Shown: positions 16,643 through 23,422 of the stretch, piece after piece
How positions within the stretch are numbered: the stretch's first letter is position 1
How the letters are laid out: every line of letters starts with the position of its first letter
Program-made: the position numbers and the translations under genes
Virus record (IMG/VR): IMGVR_UViG_3300049736_000026
Location: 1 to 24,167 of that record
Length of the DNA stretch: 24,167 nt
Reading direction: 5' to 3' (one strand)
Source: a virus
The notes under the pieces: model-generated
Seen by the model: the letters and a program-made list of their open reading frames with translations, nothing else
Database searches by the model: none
What the model was told of the DNA's origin: nothing

Positions 16643-18168
16643 CAAAACGGTGTCTCCTCTCCACGTACATCGGGTTGCGGTATGTCAGGCTCCATGCCAA
16701 ACTCTGGTATCGACCAGACACGAATAACTTTGGACTTGCCTTTAGTGTCGGCAAAGCGGCGAGACTCACTGGCACTCTTGCCGCTGTTCAGTTCCTTCAG
16801 CCGCTCCTGTATCTGACCACGAGTGTACGCACTAAAGTTCTTAGCGCGTAGGAACTCCATGAAGGAGTCGAGGCGGAAGTATGTGCGACCCTCTTCTGTC
16901 CATGGCTTGCCCAGCATAAGTTCCTCGGCAGACTGTGCTTGCACACGGCCGTTGCAAAAGCTTTCAAGCATGTCCACAAACTGGCCTTTGTAGGTCAACT
17001 CTTCCGGCACTTCGATCACAACCATCTGCTGCATCAAACCATTAACAGCCATCTCCCAGTCGCTCTTCTTAATTTCCGGGGGCATAAAGTTTAGTTGCTC
17101 CATGCAGGCACGTTGAAACCGTTGGAACATCTGTAGCTCTTCTGTGCTGACCTCAATACGTCCGCCGTTTACATCAACAAACCAGACACGCGGATCGGAC
17201 TCGACAACCGAGAGACCCGTGACTTCTACAGAAGTGCCGCCGCCGATACCAAACTCACAACGCCGACACGCCGCCTTATCGCAATGATCTTTGAACGGTG
17301 ACTGATTGCACATATAAAAATATTCTTTGCGGTCAATAGACTGCTGTATGGATACAACTTCCGACGCAGACAGCGGCGGATTGCAATATGATTGATTATC
17401 TTTTTCTAGCTGCTGCTGCCATCCTGTCGGATCTTGCTGCTTGCGATAGATAGCCATCTGCGTCATGGCGAGATTACGCTCACCGGAGCCGAAGGACTTC
17501 AAGGCAAGTATAAGCAGGCACGGCGGTGCTCCGGGCAGGTCGGTGGTGCTGTCAGCTAACTCTATGGATAAAAACTTATTGGGTGTTACGGCAATCTTTT
17601 CAGCTTTGTCGAGAAACTCTTCCAAAGAAAGCTCGTTACCCTTCGCGTCAAGCGCAGGACGAGTCGTAAGATCAGCATCAAAATACGGAAGGTTGATGAA
17701 GTTACCGACATCACCACGCTCAACAAGAAGCTGCTCTTGCTTCGGAAAGATTTCACTGCCGCCATGTCCCAGTATGGCTGCAACCTCTGATAGCTTGTCG
17801 CGCATATCCGCCGCAGAAACCCAACCTTTGATAAAGAAATATATGTGAGCTCCACCAGACTTACTACGGCAAACAATAGCAGGAAGCTTAAGAGAAGCAC
17901 ACTGCCGAGCAATAGCGTCGAGATCGAGTGGATAAACGTCCACATCAATAACGCCAAAACGACAATCGTTTCTTTCGGTGATAGGGATAGATCCGACACC
18001 CTGCTCTCCGTCCAAGTGTTTCTGTACTAAGGCCTCTGTAAGTGGCTCTCTAATTATACGCGATTTGGCCTCTTGTTTGCCACCGCGTCGAGAATCCGAA
18101 ATTGTTGTCTGTCCATGCGCTGCACTGAAACCTTCAAATACAGCCATGAACCTTTTGGTAATGTCCAT
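16642..18168 (-). CDS. Archaeo-eukaryotic-type (AEP) primase, TOTE-like
   Basis: 508 residues, GAGGG ribosome site just upstream of the ATG at 18168. The catalytic core of the AEP superfamily is visible: FGVIDVD with D75 and D77 (DxD), SKSGGAHIYFF with H108 (sxH motif), and EIFPKQEQ at 139-146 followed by NFINLPYF, a pattern I associate with the TOTE-type AEP branch. Residues 215-285 look like a helical PriCT-type segment (GSGERNLAMTQMAIY). A four-Cys cluster follows (C287, C296, C301, C304), probably a zinc or Fe-S site. No helicase domain is fused; the C-terminal 180 residues are unrecognised. It would make primers for the polymerase at 12967. It replaces the DnaG/TOPRIM primase of T7-like phages. 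Confidence 0.8.
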   Translation of the reverse strand: MDITKRFMAVFEGFSAAHGQTTISDSRRGGKQEAKSRIIREPLTEALVQKHLDGEQGVGSIPITERNDCRFGVIDVDVYPLDLDAIARQCASLKLPAIVCRSKSGGAHIYFFIKGWVSAADMRDKLSEVAAILGHGGSEIFPKQEQLLVERGDVGNFINLPYFDADLTTRPALDAKGNELSLEEFLDKAEKIAVTPNKFLSIELADSTTDLPGAPPCLLILALKSFGSGERNLAMTQMAIYRKQQDPTGWQQQLEKDNQSYCNPPLSASEVVSIQQSIDRKEYFYMCNQSPFKDHCDKAACRRCEFGIGGGTSVEVTGLSVVESDPRVWFVDVNGGRIEVSTEELQMFQRFQRACMEQLNFMPPEIKKSDWEMAVNGLMQQMVVIEVPEELTYKGQFVDMLESFCNGRVQAQSAEELMLGKPWTEEGRTYFRLDSFMEFLRAKNFSAYTRGQIQERLKELNSGKSASESRRFADTKGKSKVIRVWSIPEFGMEPDIPQPDVRGEETPF

Positions 18169-18179
18169 GTCACCCTCTT

Positions 18180-18222
18180 AAAAAATACGAGGTGTGCTCC
18201 CTCTTCCTCGAAGTAGCACACC
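18180..18222 (-). terminator. Hairpin plus T6 run between SSB and primase genes (terminator or attenuator)
   Basis: On the minus strand the stem GGTGTGCT (18222-18215) pairs perfectly with AGCACACC (18198-18191) around a 16-base loop that itself can form a small CTTC/GAAG helix. Five bases later come six consecutive T residues (18185-18180), just before the primase ribosome site. This resembles a Rho-independent terminator inside the operon and would reduce read-through from the abundant SSB transcript into the primase. Confidence 0.6.
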
Positions 18223-18232
18223 CCGCACCACA

Positions 18233-19039
18233 CTAGAACGGCAAGTCGTCAGACTCAATAGTCTTAGCTTCTGCCGTGTCTAAATCTGGATCTTGTGCTG
18301 CCTTAACTTCACCGGCGGTGACCATTCTAGCAAAGTCCTTCGCCTTCTCGTACAAGGAAGGGTCTTCCACATATCCAGCTTTGCCGACAATCTTCCATGA
18401 CTGCCAGCTACCCATGTCATTAGATCGCTCATCCGTTGACATGTTCCATACGATGCCAAAGGACGGAACCTTGAAGGACTTGTCACCCTTCTTAATTTCC
18501 TGCATCGCAATCATTGTGTTCCATTGACGGGACACTTTAAGGTTCGAGGATTTCATATCCAAGATAGCGGTTTGCCAACTGCCGCTTGTCGGATCTTGGA
18601 TCATGACGTAGTGCTGTGCGGACACAACAAGCTCGTTGCCGTTTGGCAGCATCTCTTTGTTGCCTTCACGTTTCGCATTCAACACGCCTGGATCGTTCGG
18701 TGACAGTTCGCCATGGAACCCGCCGCCTTCGTCGTATGGAGTAAACTCCAAGTACTTTTTAACGAAACCACACGCGATGATGTTCACACCATCTTCGGCC
18801 TTCCACACCTGGCGGGTGACGGTATTGAATATGTCACCTTGCTCGGCACCTTCAATAAACTTCTCGTTCTTCTTTTTCAGTTCCGGCGACACCGGCTGAA
18901 GAACACGCAAGAACGGGATTTGCAAATCATCCTGCGTAAAGTTTTCGGTACCTGCGCCAGCATCCTCTAGGAAGGTATCCAGCATTGCGGCTGGAAGCTG
19001 CGCTTCTGCTTTTTTAGTTACTGCTTTAGTTTCACTCAT
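18233..19039 (-). CDS. Probable phage single-stranded DNA-binding protein
   Basis: 268 residues, beginning eight bases after the preceding stop, with only a weak purine-rich site upstream. Residues 35-60 contain FTQDDLQIPFLRVLQPVSPEL, then GDIFNTVTRQVW, then a beta-rich body (YVMIQDPTSGSWQTAILDM, PSFGIVWNMS). This matches by eye a phage family found beside replication genes. The C-terminus is acidic and ends in SDDLPF, the same kind of tail that bacterial SSB and T7 gp2.5 use to recruit partner proteins. An OB-fold is expected but not provable by eye. Role: coating of ssDNA during replication and recombination. The following hairpin may keep this gene expressed above the downstream enzymes. 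Confidence 0.65.
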   Translation of the reverse strand: MSETKAVTKKAEAQLPAAMLDTFLEDAGAGTENFTQDDLQIPFLRVLQPVSPELKKKNEKFIEGAEQGDIFNTVTRQVWKAEDGVNIIACGFVKKYLEFTPYDEGGGFHGELSPNDPGVLNAKREGNKEMLPNGNELVVSAQHYVMIQDPTSGSWQTAILDMKSSNLKVSRQWNTMIAMQEIKKGDKSFKVPSFGIVWNMSTDERSNDMGSWQSWKIVGKAGYVEDPSLYEKAKDFARMVTAGEVKAAQDPDLDTAEAKTIESDDLPF

Positions 19040-19047
19040 TTTAGTTT

Positions 19048-19608
19048 CTACTTTCGTTTGATTTTAGCTTCAGTTCCGACATAAGCCCCGAACATGTCGA
19101 GGTCTAATTCGGTTCCCGTACCCAGCTTGTCTTTAATCCAAGCTTTCAAAGTGGACGGGTGGACACTCTTTCGATTGTCCGGATCGAGACCCTGCCTCAT
19201 GCAGTCGTCTACAAATGCACCGGCTTGGTTATCTTGTCCGCGGCCGAAGGAAACCTTGACCTCGTTCTTGATAATATCGTCCTCGCCAATGCTGCGGAGG
19301 AAGTTAAACGCTTCCTCCTTTCTAGCTTCGGGGATTGAGGCGTACACGAACTGGTTCAGTGAAACGGAGTTACCGTCCACATCGACACGATCCATGCCCA
19401 TCTCTATCATCTCTGCTGGAATTAGTTCGCGGGTGATACGTTGAAATTCTTTCTTCGCATCTTTCGCCGCTTGCTCGTGCTGCTCTTGCAGGCTTTGCTG
19501 CTGTTGAGCTTCACGAATGAGATTGGATAGCTTTGATCCGCTCTCGGTAGTGACAGTGTCAAACGCTTCTGCGTCTGCTGCCATCTGATCGAATAGGCCA
19601 TTACTCAT
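19048..19608 (-). CDS. Phage replication-module protein, unknown role
   Basis: 186 residues, first gene of the minus operon, AAGGAAG ribosome site upstream. The N-terminal half (25-65) is a Gln/Glu/Lys-rich coiled coil. The second half has the pattern VYASIPEARKEEAFNFLR (88-105), IIKNEVKVSFGRG (110-122), HPSTLKAWIKD and a final MFGAYVGTEAKIK. I recognise this pattern as a widespread phage family that sits beside SSB-like genes, but I know of no established activity. The coiled coil followed by a compact domain recalls Gam-type DNA-end binders in layout only. As the leader gene it should be among the earliest products. Confidence 0.65.
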   Translation of the reverse strand: MSNGLFDQMAADAEAFDTVTTESGSKLSNLIREAQQQQSLQEQHEQAAKDAKKEFQRITRELIPAEMIEMGMDRVDVDGNSVSLNQFVYASIPEARKEEAFNFLRSIGEDDIIKNEVKVSFGRGQDNQAGAFVDDCMRQGLDPDNRKSVHPSTLKAWIKDKLGTGTELDLDMFGAYVGTEAKIKRK

Positions 19609-19673
19609 TTGGCTTCCTTTCTACTCTCTACTTCTCCGCTTAGAGCCCGTCGGCTTTGATGTAGACAGTTCGT

Positions 19674-19687
19674 CCCAGCTAGTTGGG
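19674..19687. promoter_or_regulatory. 14-base imperfect palindrome in the leader of the minus operon
   Basis: CCCAGCTAGTTGGG matches its own complement at 12 of 14 positions and is centred on CTAG. It lies in the presumed 5' leader of the replication operon. In RNA the mismatches become G-U pairs, so it could be an operator or a small hairpin. No regulator is identified. Confidence 0.3.
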
Positions 19688-19714
19688 AGTTAGAGGGAGG
19701 GTTCCTATCGCTGG

Positions 19715-19743
19715 CGGTGATAAGTGATCTATCGATCGCACCG
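19715..19743. promoter_or_regulatory. Inverted repeat CGGTG-N19-CACCG abutting the plus -35 box
   Basis: Five-base arms at 19715-19719 and 19739-19743 end exactly where the TTGACG -35 box of the rightward promoter begins, and lie just downstream of the leftward start point. A dimeric regulator here could activate one direction and block the other. The arms are short, so chance is possible. Confidence 0.35.
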
Positions 19744-19772
19744 TTGACGAACCATCTACTATGTCCTATATA
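19744..19772 (+). promoter_or_regulatory. Sigma70-like promoter for the SNF2 gene
   Basis: TTGACG at 19744-19749, spacer of exactly 17, TATATA at 19767-19772. The expected start is near 19779, leaving a leader of about 38 bases. It shares its -10 with the opposing promoter. Confidence 0.7.
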
Positions 19773-19795
19773 AATTGGGATAACTTAAACGTCAA
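19767..19795 (-). promoter_or_regulatory. Sigma70-like promoter for the replication operon
   Basis: On the minus strand TTGACG (19795-19790), spacer of exactly 17, TATATA (19772-19767). The -10 is the same palindromic hexamer used rightward, so the element is symmetric about 19769/19770. The leader to the first gene at 19608 is about 150 bases. Confidence 0.7.
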
Positions 19796-19816
19796 CCCCT
19801 AATTGGATCTATACAA

Positions 19817-21259
19817 ATGTACGAATATAAGACTGAACCATACGACCATCAGCGTGATGCGTTCGAGACAAGTAAGGACACCCTAAACTACGCATACTTC
19901 ATGGAGATGGGCTGCGGTAAATCCAAAGTCCTCATCGACAACATGGCGTACCTTTACGAGAACGGTGAGATCGACACCGCTGTTATCGTGGCACCGAAGG
20001 GCGTATACCGGAACTGGGTGCTGAAAGAAATACCCATTCATCTGCCAGAACGAATCGATCACCGAGTGTTTACTTGGAGGGCATCGCCAAACAAAGCGCA
20101 GAAGAAAGAGTTGGAAGAAGCTACCGTCATCGGTGGGCATGACGGGCTCCGCATCTTGGTTGTAAACGTAGAAGCATTCGCTACCGAAAAGGTCATGCGC
20201 TATCTTAGAACATTTCTAAAAGATAGCTACTTCCTCTTGGCGGTAGACGAAAGCACTACAATCAAAAATCCGAAGGCCAAACGCACCAAGCAGCTTACGG
20301 CCGTGGGCAAGGCGGCTACATACAAGCGCATTCTGACAGGGTCGCCTGTAACTAAATCACCCATGGATCTATATGCACAATGCACCTTTCTCAACCCAGA
20401 CCTTTTGGGGTTCAGTAATTTCTACGCATACCAAAACCGTTACGCTGTAACACGTCGCCAACGAATGGGTGCTCACACCTTCGAGCAAATCATTGGCTAC
20501 AGGAACATGCCAGAACTAGCGGACAAACTTCGCGGGTTCTCCAATCGTGTTCTAAAGAAAGACTGCTTAGACCTGCCTGATAAAACATACTCCGCACGAC
20601 ATGTGTCTTTGTCACCCGAACAGGCCAAGCACTACGTCACGCTCAAGAACTATGCGCTGGCTATATTGGATGAAGGGCAGGTCACTGCTCCACAAGTCAT
20701 GACGCAACTGGTGCGACTTCAACAACTACTATGCGGCTACCTCGTGACCGACGACGATGAAGTAGTGGAGATACCCAACCGCCGCATGGACGCGCTGATG
20801 GACACGATTGAAGAGATGGACGGTAAGATAATTATCTGGTCACGTTTCCGAAACGACATAAAACGAATCACTGAAGCATTGAAGAAAAAGTACGGCGAGG
20901 ACTCCGCAGGGTGCTACTTCGGCGACACGACAGACGACGAGCGCGAAAAGTTGGTTGAAAACTTTAGTGACCCGGAACACGAAACTCGGTTCTTCATTGG
21001 TAATCCGCAAACGGCCGGATACGGCCTGACGCTGGTCAGTGCCAGCAACGTTATCTACTACGCCAACGACTTCAACCTTGAAACACGGGTGCAGTCGGAA
21101 GACCGTTGTCACAGGATTGGTCAGACAAAAGCAGTGACGTATGTAGACCTCATTGCAGAAGGCACGGTGGACGAACATATTGTGAAGACACTAACAAAAA
21201 AGATTGATCTAGCTGGCGCAGCACTAGGCGAAGAAGTTAGAGAATGGTTGAAATTGTAG
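19817..21259 (+). CDS. SNF2-family (SWI2/SNF2-like) DNA-dependent ATPase/helicase
   Basis: 480 residues. The upstream sequence has only a weak GGA, so initiation may be modest. RecA-like lobe 1: YDHQRDAF (9-16, Q-motif-like), MGCGKSK (31-37, Walker A), VIVAPKGVYRNW, DEST (144-147, Walker B/motif II, in place of DEAH), LTGSP (173-177). Lobe 2: IIIWSRFRNDI, YFGDTTDDERE, TAGYGLTLVSAS (399-410) and QSEDRCHRIGQ (426-436) with the arginine finger. This is the phage SNF2-like group that acts as a dsDNA translocase in replication, recombination or protein displacement. It is divergent from the replication operon and shares its control region, so the two are probably expressed together or exclusively. 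Confidence 0.92.
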   Translation: MYEYKTEPYDHQRDAFETSKDTLNYAYFMEMGCGKSKVLIDNMAYLYENGEIDTAVIVAPKGVYRNWVLKEIPIHLPERIDHRVFTWRASPNKAQKKELEEATVIGGHDGLRILVVNVEAFATEKVMRYLRTFLKDSYFLLAVDESTTIKNPKAKRTKQLTAVGKAATYKRILTGSPVTKSPMDLYAQCTFLNPDLLGFSNFYAYQNRYAVTRRQRMGAHTFEQIIGYRNMPELADKLRGFSNRVLKKDCLDLPDKTYSARHVSLSPEQAKHYVTLKNYALAILDEGQVTAPQVMTQLVRLQQLLCGYLVTDDDEVVEIPNRRMDALMDTIEEMDGKIIIWSRFRNDIKRITEALKKKYGEDSAGCYFGDTTDDEREKLVENFSDPEHETRFFIGNPQTAGYGLTLVSASNVIYYANDFNLETRVQSEDRCHRIGQTKAVTYVDLIAEGTVDEHIVKTLTKKIDLAGAALGEEVREWLKL

Positions 21260-21500
21260 GGTGCAGGCCATCCTTTCAGTGGTGACCAGGGGGTTCACCA
21301 GAGACAATGCGATAATGGTGGGTAGGCTGTGTGCCCTATTGTAATGAACACACACTTACGCCGCTCAAGCCTTGGCTTGCAGGAATCGGTTCTTCCGAGG
21401 AAGTGTATAAGAAGGTAAATTATCGTAACCCCCAACTACATTGACCCAACCTCTCCCATGGAATAGTATGCCTGCAAGGGTTGTCACAAAGGTACGAACA
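21260..21500 (+). other. Hairpin-rich noncoding stretch before the RHH cassette
   Basis: 241 bases with no convincing coding frame on either strand. Several short inverted repeats follow one another: TGGTGA/TCACCA (21280-21300), TGTGTG/CACACA (21328-21354), CAAGC-CTTG-GCTTG (21366-21379) and TCGG/CCGA with CTTC/GAAG alternatives (21386-21403). None has a T-run, so they are not ordinary terminators. It could be a structured RNA, a protein-binding region or an origin-like site. It ends in the promoter at 21441. No tRNA cloverleaf is found. Confidence 0.4.
21441..21469 (+). promoter_or_regulatory. Sigma70-like promoter for the RHH cassette
   Basis: TTGACC (21441-21446), spacer of exactly 17, TAGTAT (21464-21469). 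The expected start near 21476 gives a 25-base leader with an AAAGG ribosome site before the ATG at 21501. It matches the spacing of the two central promoters. Confidence 0.6.
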
Positions 21501-21665
21501 ATGAATACTGATAAATACAAAAGCGTGGCTGTTCCGATAGAAGTTTGGGAACAGGTGCAAAAATTAGCAAGAAAGAATGATCGCAGCGTAGCTCGTCAGA
21601 TTTCATGGTTGATAAGGAAAGAAGATGAGCGAACTGGGGACGGACAAGAAAGAACAGCAGGCTGA
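21501..21665 (+). CDS. Small ribbon-helix-helix (Arc/CopG-type) DNA-binding protein
   Basis: 54 residues from the ATG at 21501, preceded by AAAGG. A longer in-frame reading back to 21441 would begin at the -35 box and is rejected. The fold is readable: beta strand KYKSVAV (5-11), helix A EVWEQVQKLARKN (14-26), then SVARQISWLIRK (29-40) as helix B. The product is basic, followed by a short polar tail. Such dimers bind operator DNA, with the strands entering the major groove. First in its cassette, it may regulate its own promoter or the divergent one. The last 41 bases overlap the next gene in another frame. Confidence 0.75.
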   Translation: MNTDKYKSVAVPIEVWEQVQKLARKNDRSVARQISWLIRKEDERTGDGQERTAG

Positions 21666-22014
21666 AATAGCTGACCGTCTTGACCAAGCCATAGAAGAAA
21701 TCTTTATGGAGTATGCGGACGTAAACGTACAAGAACAGTCCGCTCTCATGCTCAACCTAGCAATTAAAAACATTATGTTCGAAACAAACGCTCTCGTTGC
21801 AAGCGAAGTTGTGATGGGCAGTCTGCAATCTTGGATTGCTTTTGCTCGACACATGGCTGGCTTTAAAGACCCGGACATAGAGACTGGGGAAGAAGGTGAA
21901 TACGATTTTCACCATCGATCTCAGTATGAAGTCCTCCTTATGTCCCACGAAGAAGACGCGGAGATAGATGACCGCCTCATAAATCTCGACGAACGAGACA
22001 AGAAACCAAACTAA
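21625..22014 (+). CDS. Acidic helical protein, unknown
   Basis: 129 residues, AAGGAAAG ribosome site just before the ATG at 21625, which lies inside the RHH gene (41-base overlap). The N-terminal two thirds are helical (QQAEIADRLDQAIEEIF, SALMLNLAIKNIMF, VVMGSLQSWIAFARHMAGF). The C-terminal third is very acidic with charged repeats (ETGEEGEYDF, HEEDAEIDDR). No signal peptide, TM segment or Cys. Downstream of a DNA-binding protein, it could be a partner or antagonist of it, but there is no motif to support this. Possible other roles include host takeover. Confidence 0.65.
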   Translation: MSELGTDKKEQQAEIADRLDQAIEEIFMEYADVNVQEQSALMLNLAIKNIMFETNALVASEVVMGSLQSWIAFARHMAGFKDPDIETGEEGEYDFHHRSQYEVLLMSHEEDAEIDDRLINLDERDKKPN

Positions 22015-22019
22015 AAATA

Positions 22020-22050
22020 TGGTATAATCCTCGAACGAGTTAAGTACTCG
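22020..22050 (+). promoter_or_regulatory. Extended -10 promoter with a 5'-end hairpin
   Basis: TGGTATAAT at 22020-22028 is a perfect extended -10 (TGn-TATAAT); no -35 is visible, as such promoters permit. CGAGT-TAAGT-ACTCG (22036-22050) forms a 5-base stem starting at the predicted transcript start near 22035. It may stabilise the mRNA or serve as an operator for the exported-protein genes. Confidence 0.5.
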
Positions 22051-22065
22051 CTAAAGGATAATGTA

Positions 22066-22698
22066 ATGAGACGGCTTTTCTTTGTCTTGTTGCTTGTGTC
22101 CTCTCCAGTTCTAGCACAAAACGAACAGGTAGGCGATCTTAACACGAGCAACATGAACAGTACGGTAAGCAGTAACAACCCGTCAACATCGACCACCAAT
22201 AACTACAACGGTGCTGGCGCAGCTTCTGACGTTACCCCGCCTCCAACGGCGGTATCGCCCAGCGCACCGTCGGGCGGCTCTGAGTCGTGTCTGATTGGGC
22301 GTGGTATGGGTGTGCAGGTAAACGTGCTTGGCCTATCTCTTGGCGGATATAAGCAGGACGCAGAATGCAACCGCCGCCGCGATGCTAAAGCCCTGAAAGA
22401 ACAAGGCATGTCGATTGCTTCGGTAGCCCGGTTATGTCAGTCGCTGGAAACATGGAAGGCCATGTTCGACTCCGGCACCCCGTGTCCTATGGCGGTGAAT
22501 GGCCGTCTTGTAGTGGGACGAGCGGCAACTGTTCTCATGAAAAGAGACCCAGCTACGTTCATCCCAGATTACAAAAAGCGCAAGGCGTGGTATGATAAGA
22601 TATTGCAGATTGGTAAGGATGAAAGCAATGAAGAGAATAGCGATTCTGGTCTCAGCATTTCTGAGCGTTTCCGCAGCACACTCCGAAACGACGATTGA
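22066..22698 (+). CDS. Exported Cys-containing protein of a recurrent marine phage type
   Basis: 210 residues, AAAGGA ribosome site nine bases upstream. A clear signal peptide (RR then a hydrophobic core, VLA cleavage after residue 17) points to Sec export. Residues 18-72 are Asn/Ser/Thr then Pro/Ser-rich and probably disordered. The folded part holds four cysteines (75, 101, 124, 140) in IGRGMGVQVNVLGLSLGGYK, CNRRRDAKALKEQGM, ARLCQSLETWKAMF and GTPCP, a pattern I recall from many marine phage proteins without known function. There is no lipobox. Periplasmic disulfides are likely. It may act in lysis, superinfection exclusion or envelope modification. Its last 71 bases overlap the next gene. 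Confidence 0.7.
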   Translation: MRRLFFVLLLVSSPVLAQNEQVGDLNTSNMNSTVSSNNPSTSTTNNYNGAGAASDVTPPPTAVSPSAPSGGSESCLIGRGMGVQVNVLGLSLGGYKQDAECNRRRDAKALKEQGMSIASVARLCQSLETWKAMFDSGTPCPMAVNGRLVVGRAATVLMKRDPATFIPDYKKRKAWYDKILQIGKDESNEENSDSGLSISERFRSTLRNDD

Positions 22699-23422
22699 TA
22701 ACCTAGTTAACGCTAGTCGGACAATCGCCGCGAAGCTTGAGCAAGGCCGCCACGCGGTCTATGGCGCAGAACATTACGCCAGCGTCGGTGGTATCATCGA
22801 CTACAACGCTGTGGACGATGAGCAGTATATCATCAACTCCGGTGACATCGACGCGTATAACGACGCGCTCAACGGTGTCCGCAACGCTTTATATTTCACC
22901 ACGCAAATGAAACTCGAAGAAAAGTACGAAGAATCGATGGTCAAAGTTTCTGAAGCTGTAGACAATTTTGTTGTCGCGAGTGTTCAACTCAGCATGGTTG
23001 AGGAGGTCGCCGAGGTGGCCGAAGTCGCGCAAGAAACAAACAACGTTGAGGATCAAATCGCAGTCCAAGAGTTCGTCGAAGTAAACGACGTTGAAATCAA
23101 GCAAGAGACTGTGGTCGAATATAACCAGTCGCTAGAAGAGATCGCGGTCAACGCCCGTGACGCTGGTGCTTTCTTGGCTGCGTCTAAGAACGAACAGTTG
23201 ACCAGCCTCTCTGACCAACACGCCCAAGACTATGGAAACTCTATGGCTGAAGCCTCTATGTCTTATTCTGCTACTAGCGACGTACTTAGCATCGAGTGGG
23301 CTACCAACATTGGCAGCATCTCTTTTCATGACTTCCTGCAAGGCGACTACGTATCGGCCGCGGAAGTATTAGGTGAAGGCGAAGCAATCTATGCCGACCA
23401 ACAAGCCTACATGTACCAATGA
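22628..23422 (+). CDS. Second exported protein, acidic Val/Glu-rich
   Basis: 264 residues from the ATG at 22628, chosen because AAGGA lies eight bases upstream and the product then starts with a good signal peptide (MKRIAILVSAFLSVSAA, cleavage near residue 17-19). ATGs at 22592 and 22619 would weaken the signal. Mature residues 25-120 are helical with a Tyr/Ile-rich middle. Residues 122-163 are a Val/Glu-rich acidic repeat (VEEVAEVAEVAQ). The C-terminal part is Ser/Ala-rich and helical. No enzyme motif is seen. It overlaps the previous exported-protein gene by 71 bases in another frame and is linked to the next by ATGA, so all three are probably made together. Confidence 0.65.
   Translation: MKRIAILVSAFLSVSAAHSETTIDNLVNASRTIAAKLEQGRHAVYGAEHYASVGGIIDYNAVDDEQYIINSGDIDAYNDALNGVRNALYFTTQMKLEEKYEESMVKVSEAVDNFVVASVQLSMVEEVAEVAEVAQETNNVEDQIAVQEFVEVNDVEIKQETVVEYNQSLEEIAVNARDAGAFLAASKNEQLTSLSDQHAQDYGNSMAEASMSYSATSDVLSIEWATNIGSISFHDFLQGDYVSAAEVLGEGEAIYADQQAYMYQ

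Noticed and set aside
21260-21440. tRNA gene in the noncoding region
   Set aside because: GGTTC-like stretches suggest a T-arm, but no acceptor stem, anticodon arm or D-arm with correct spacing can be built.
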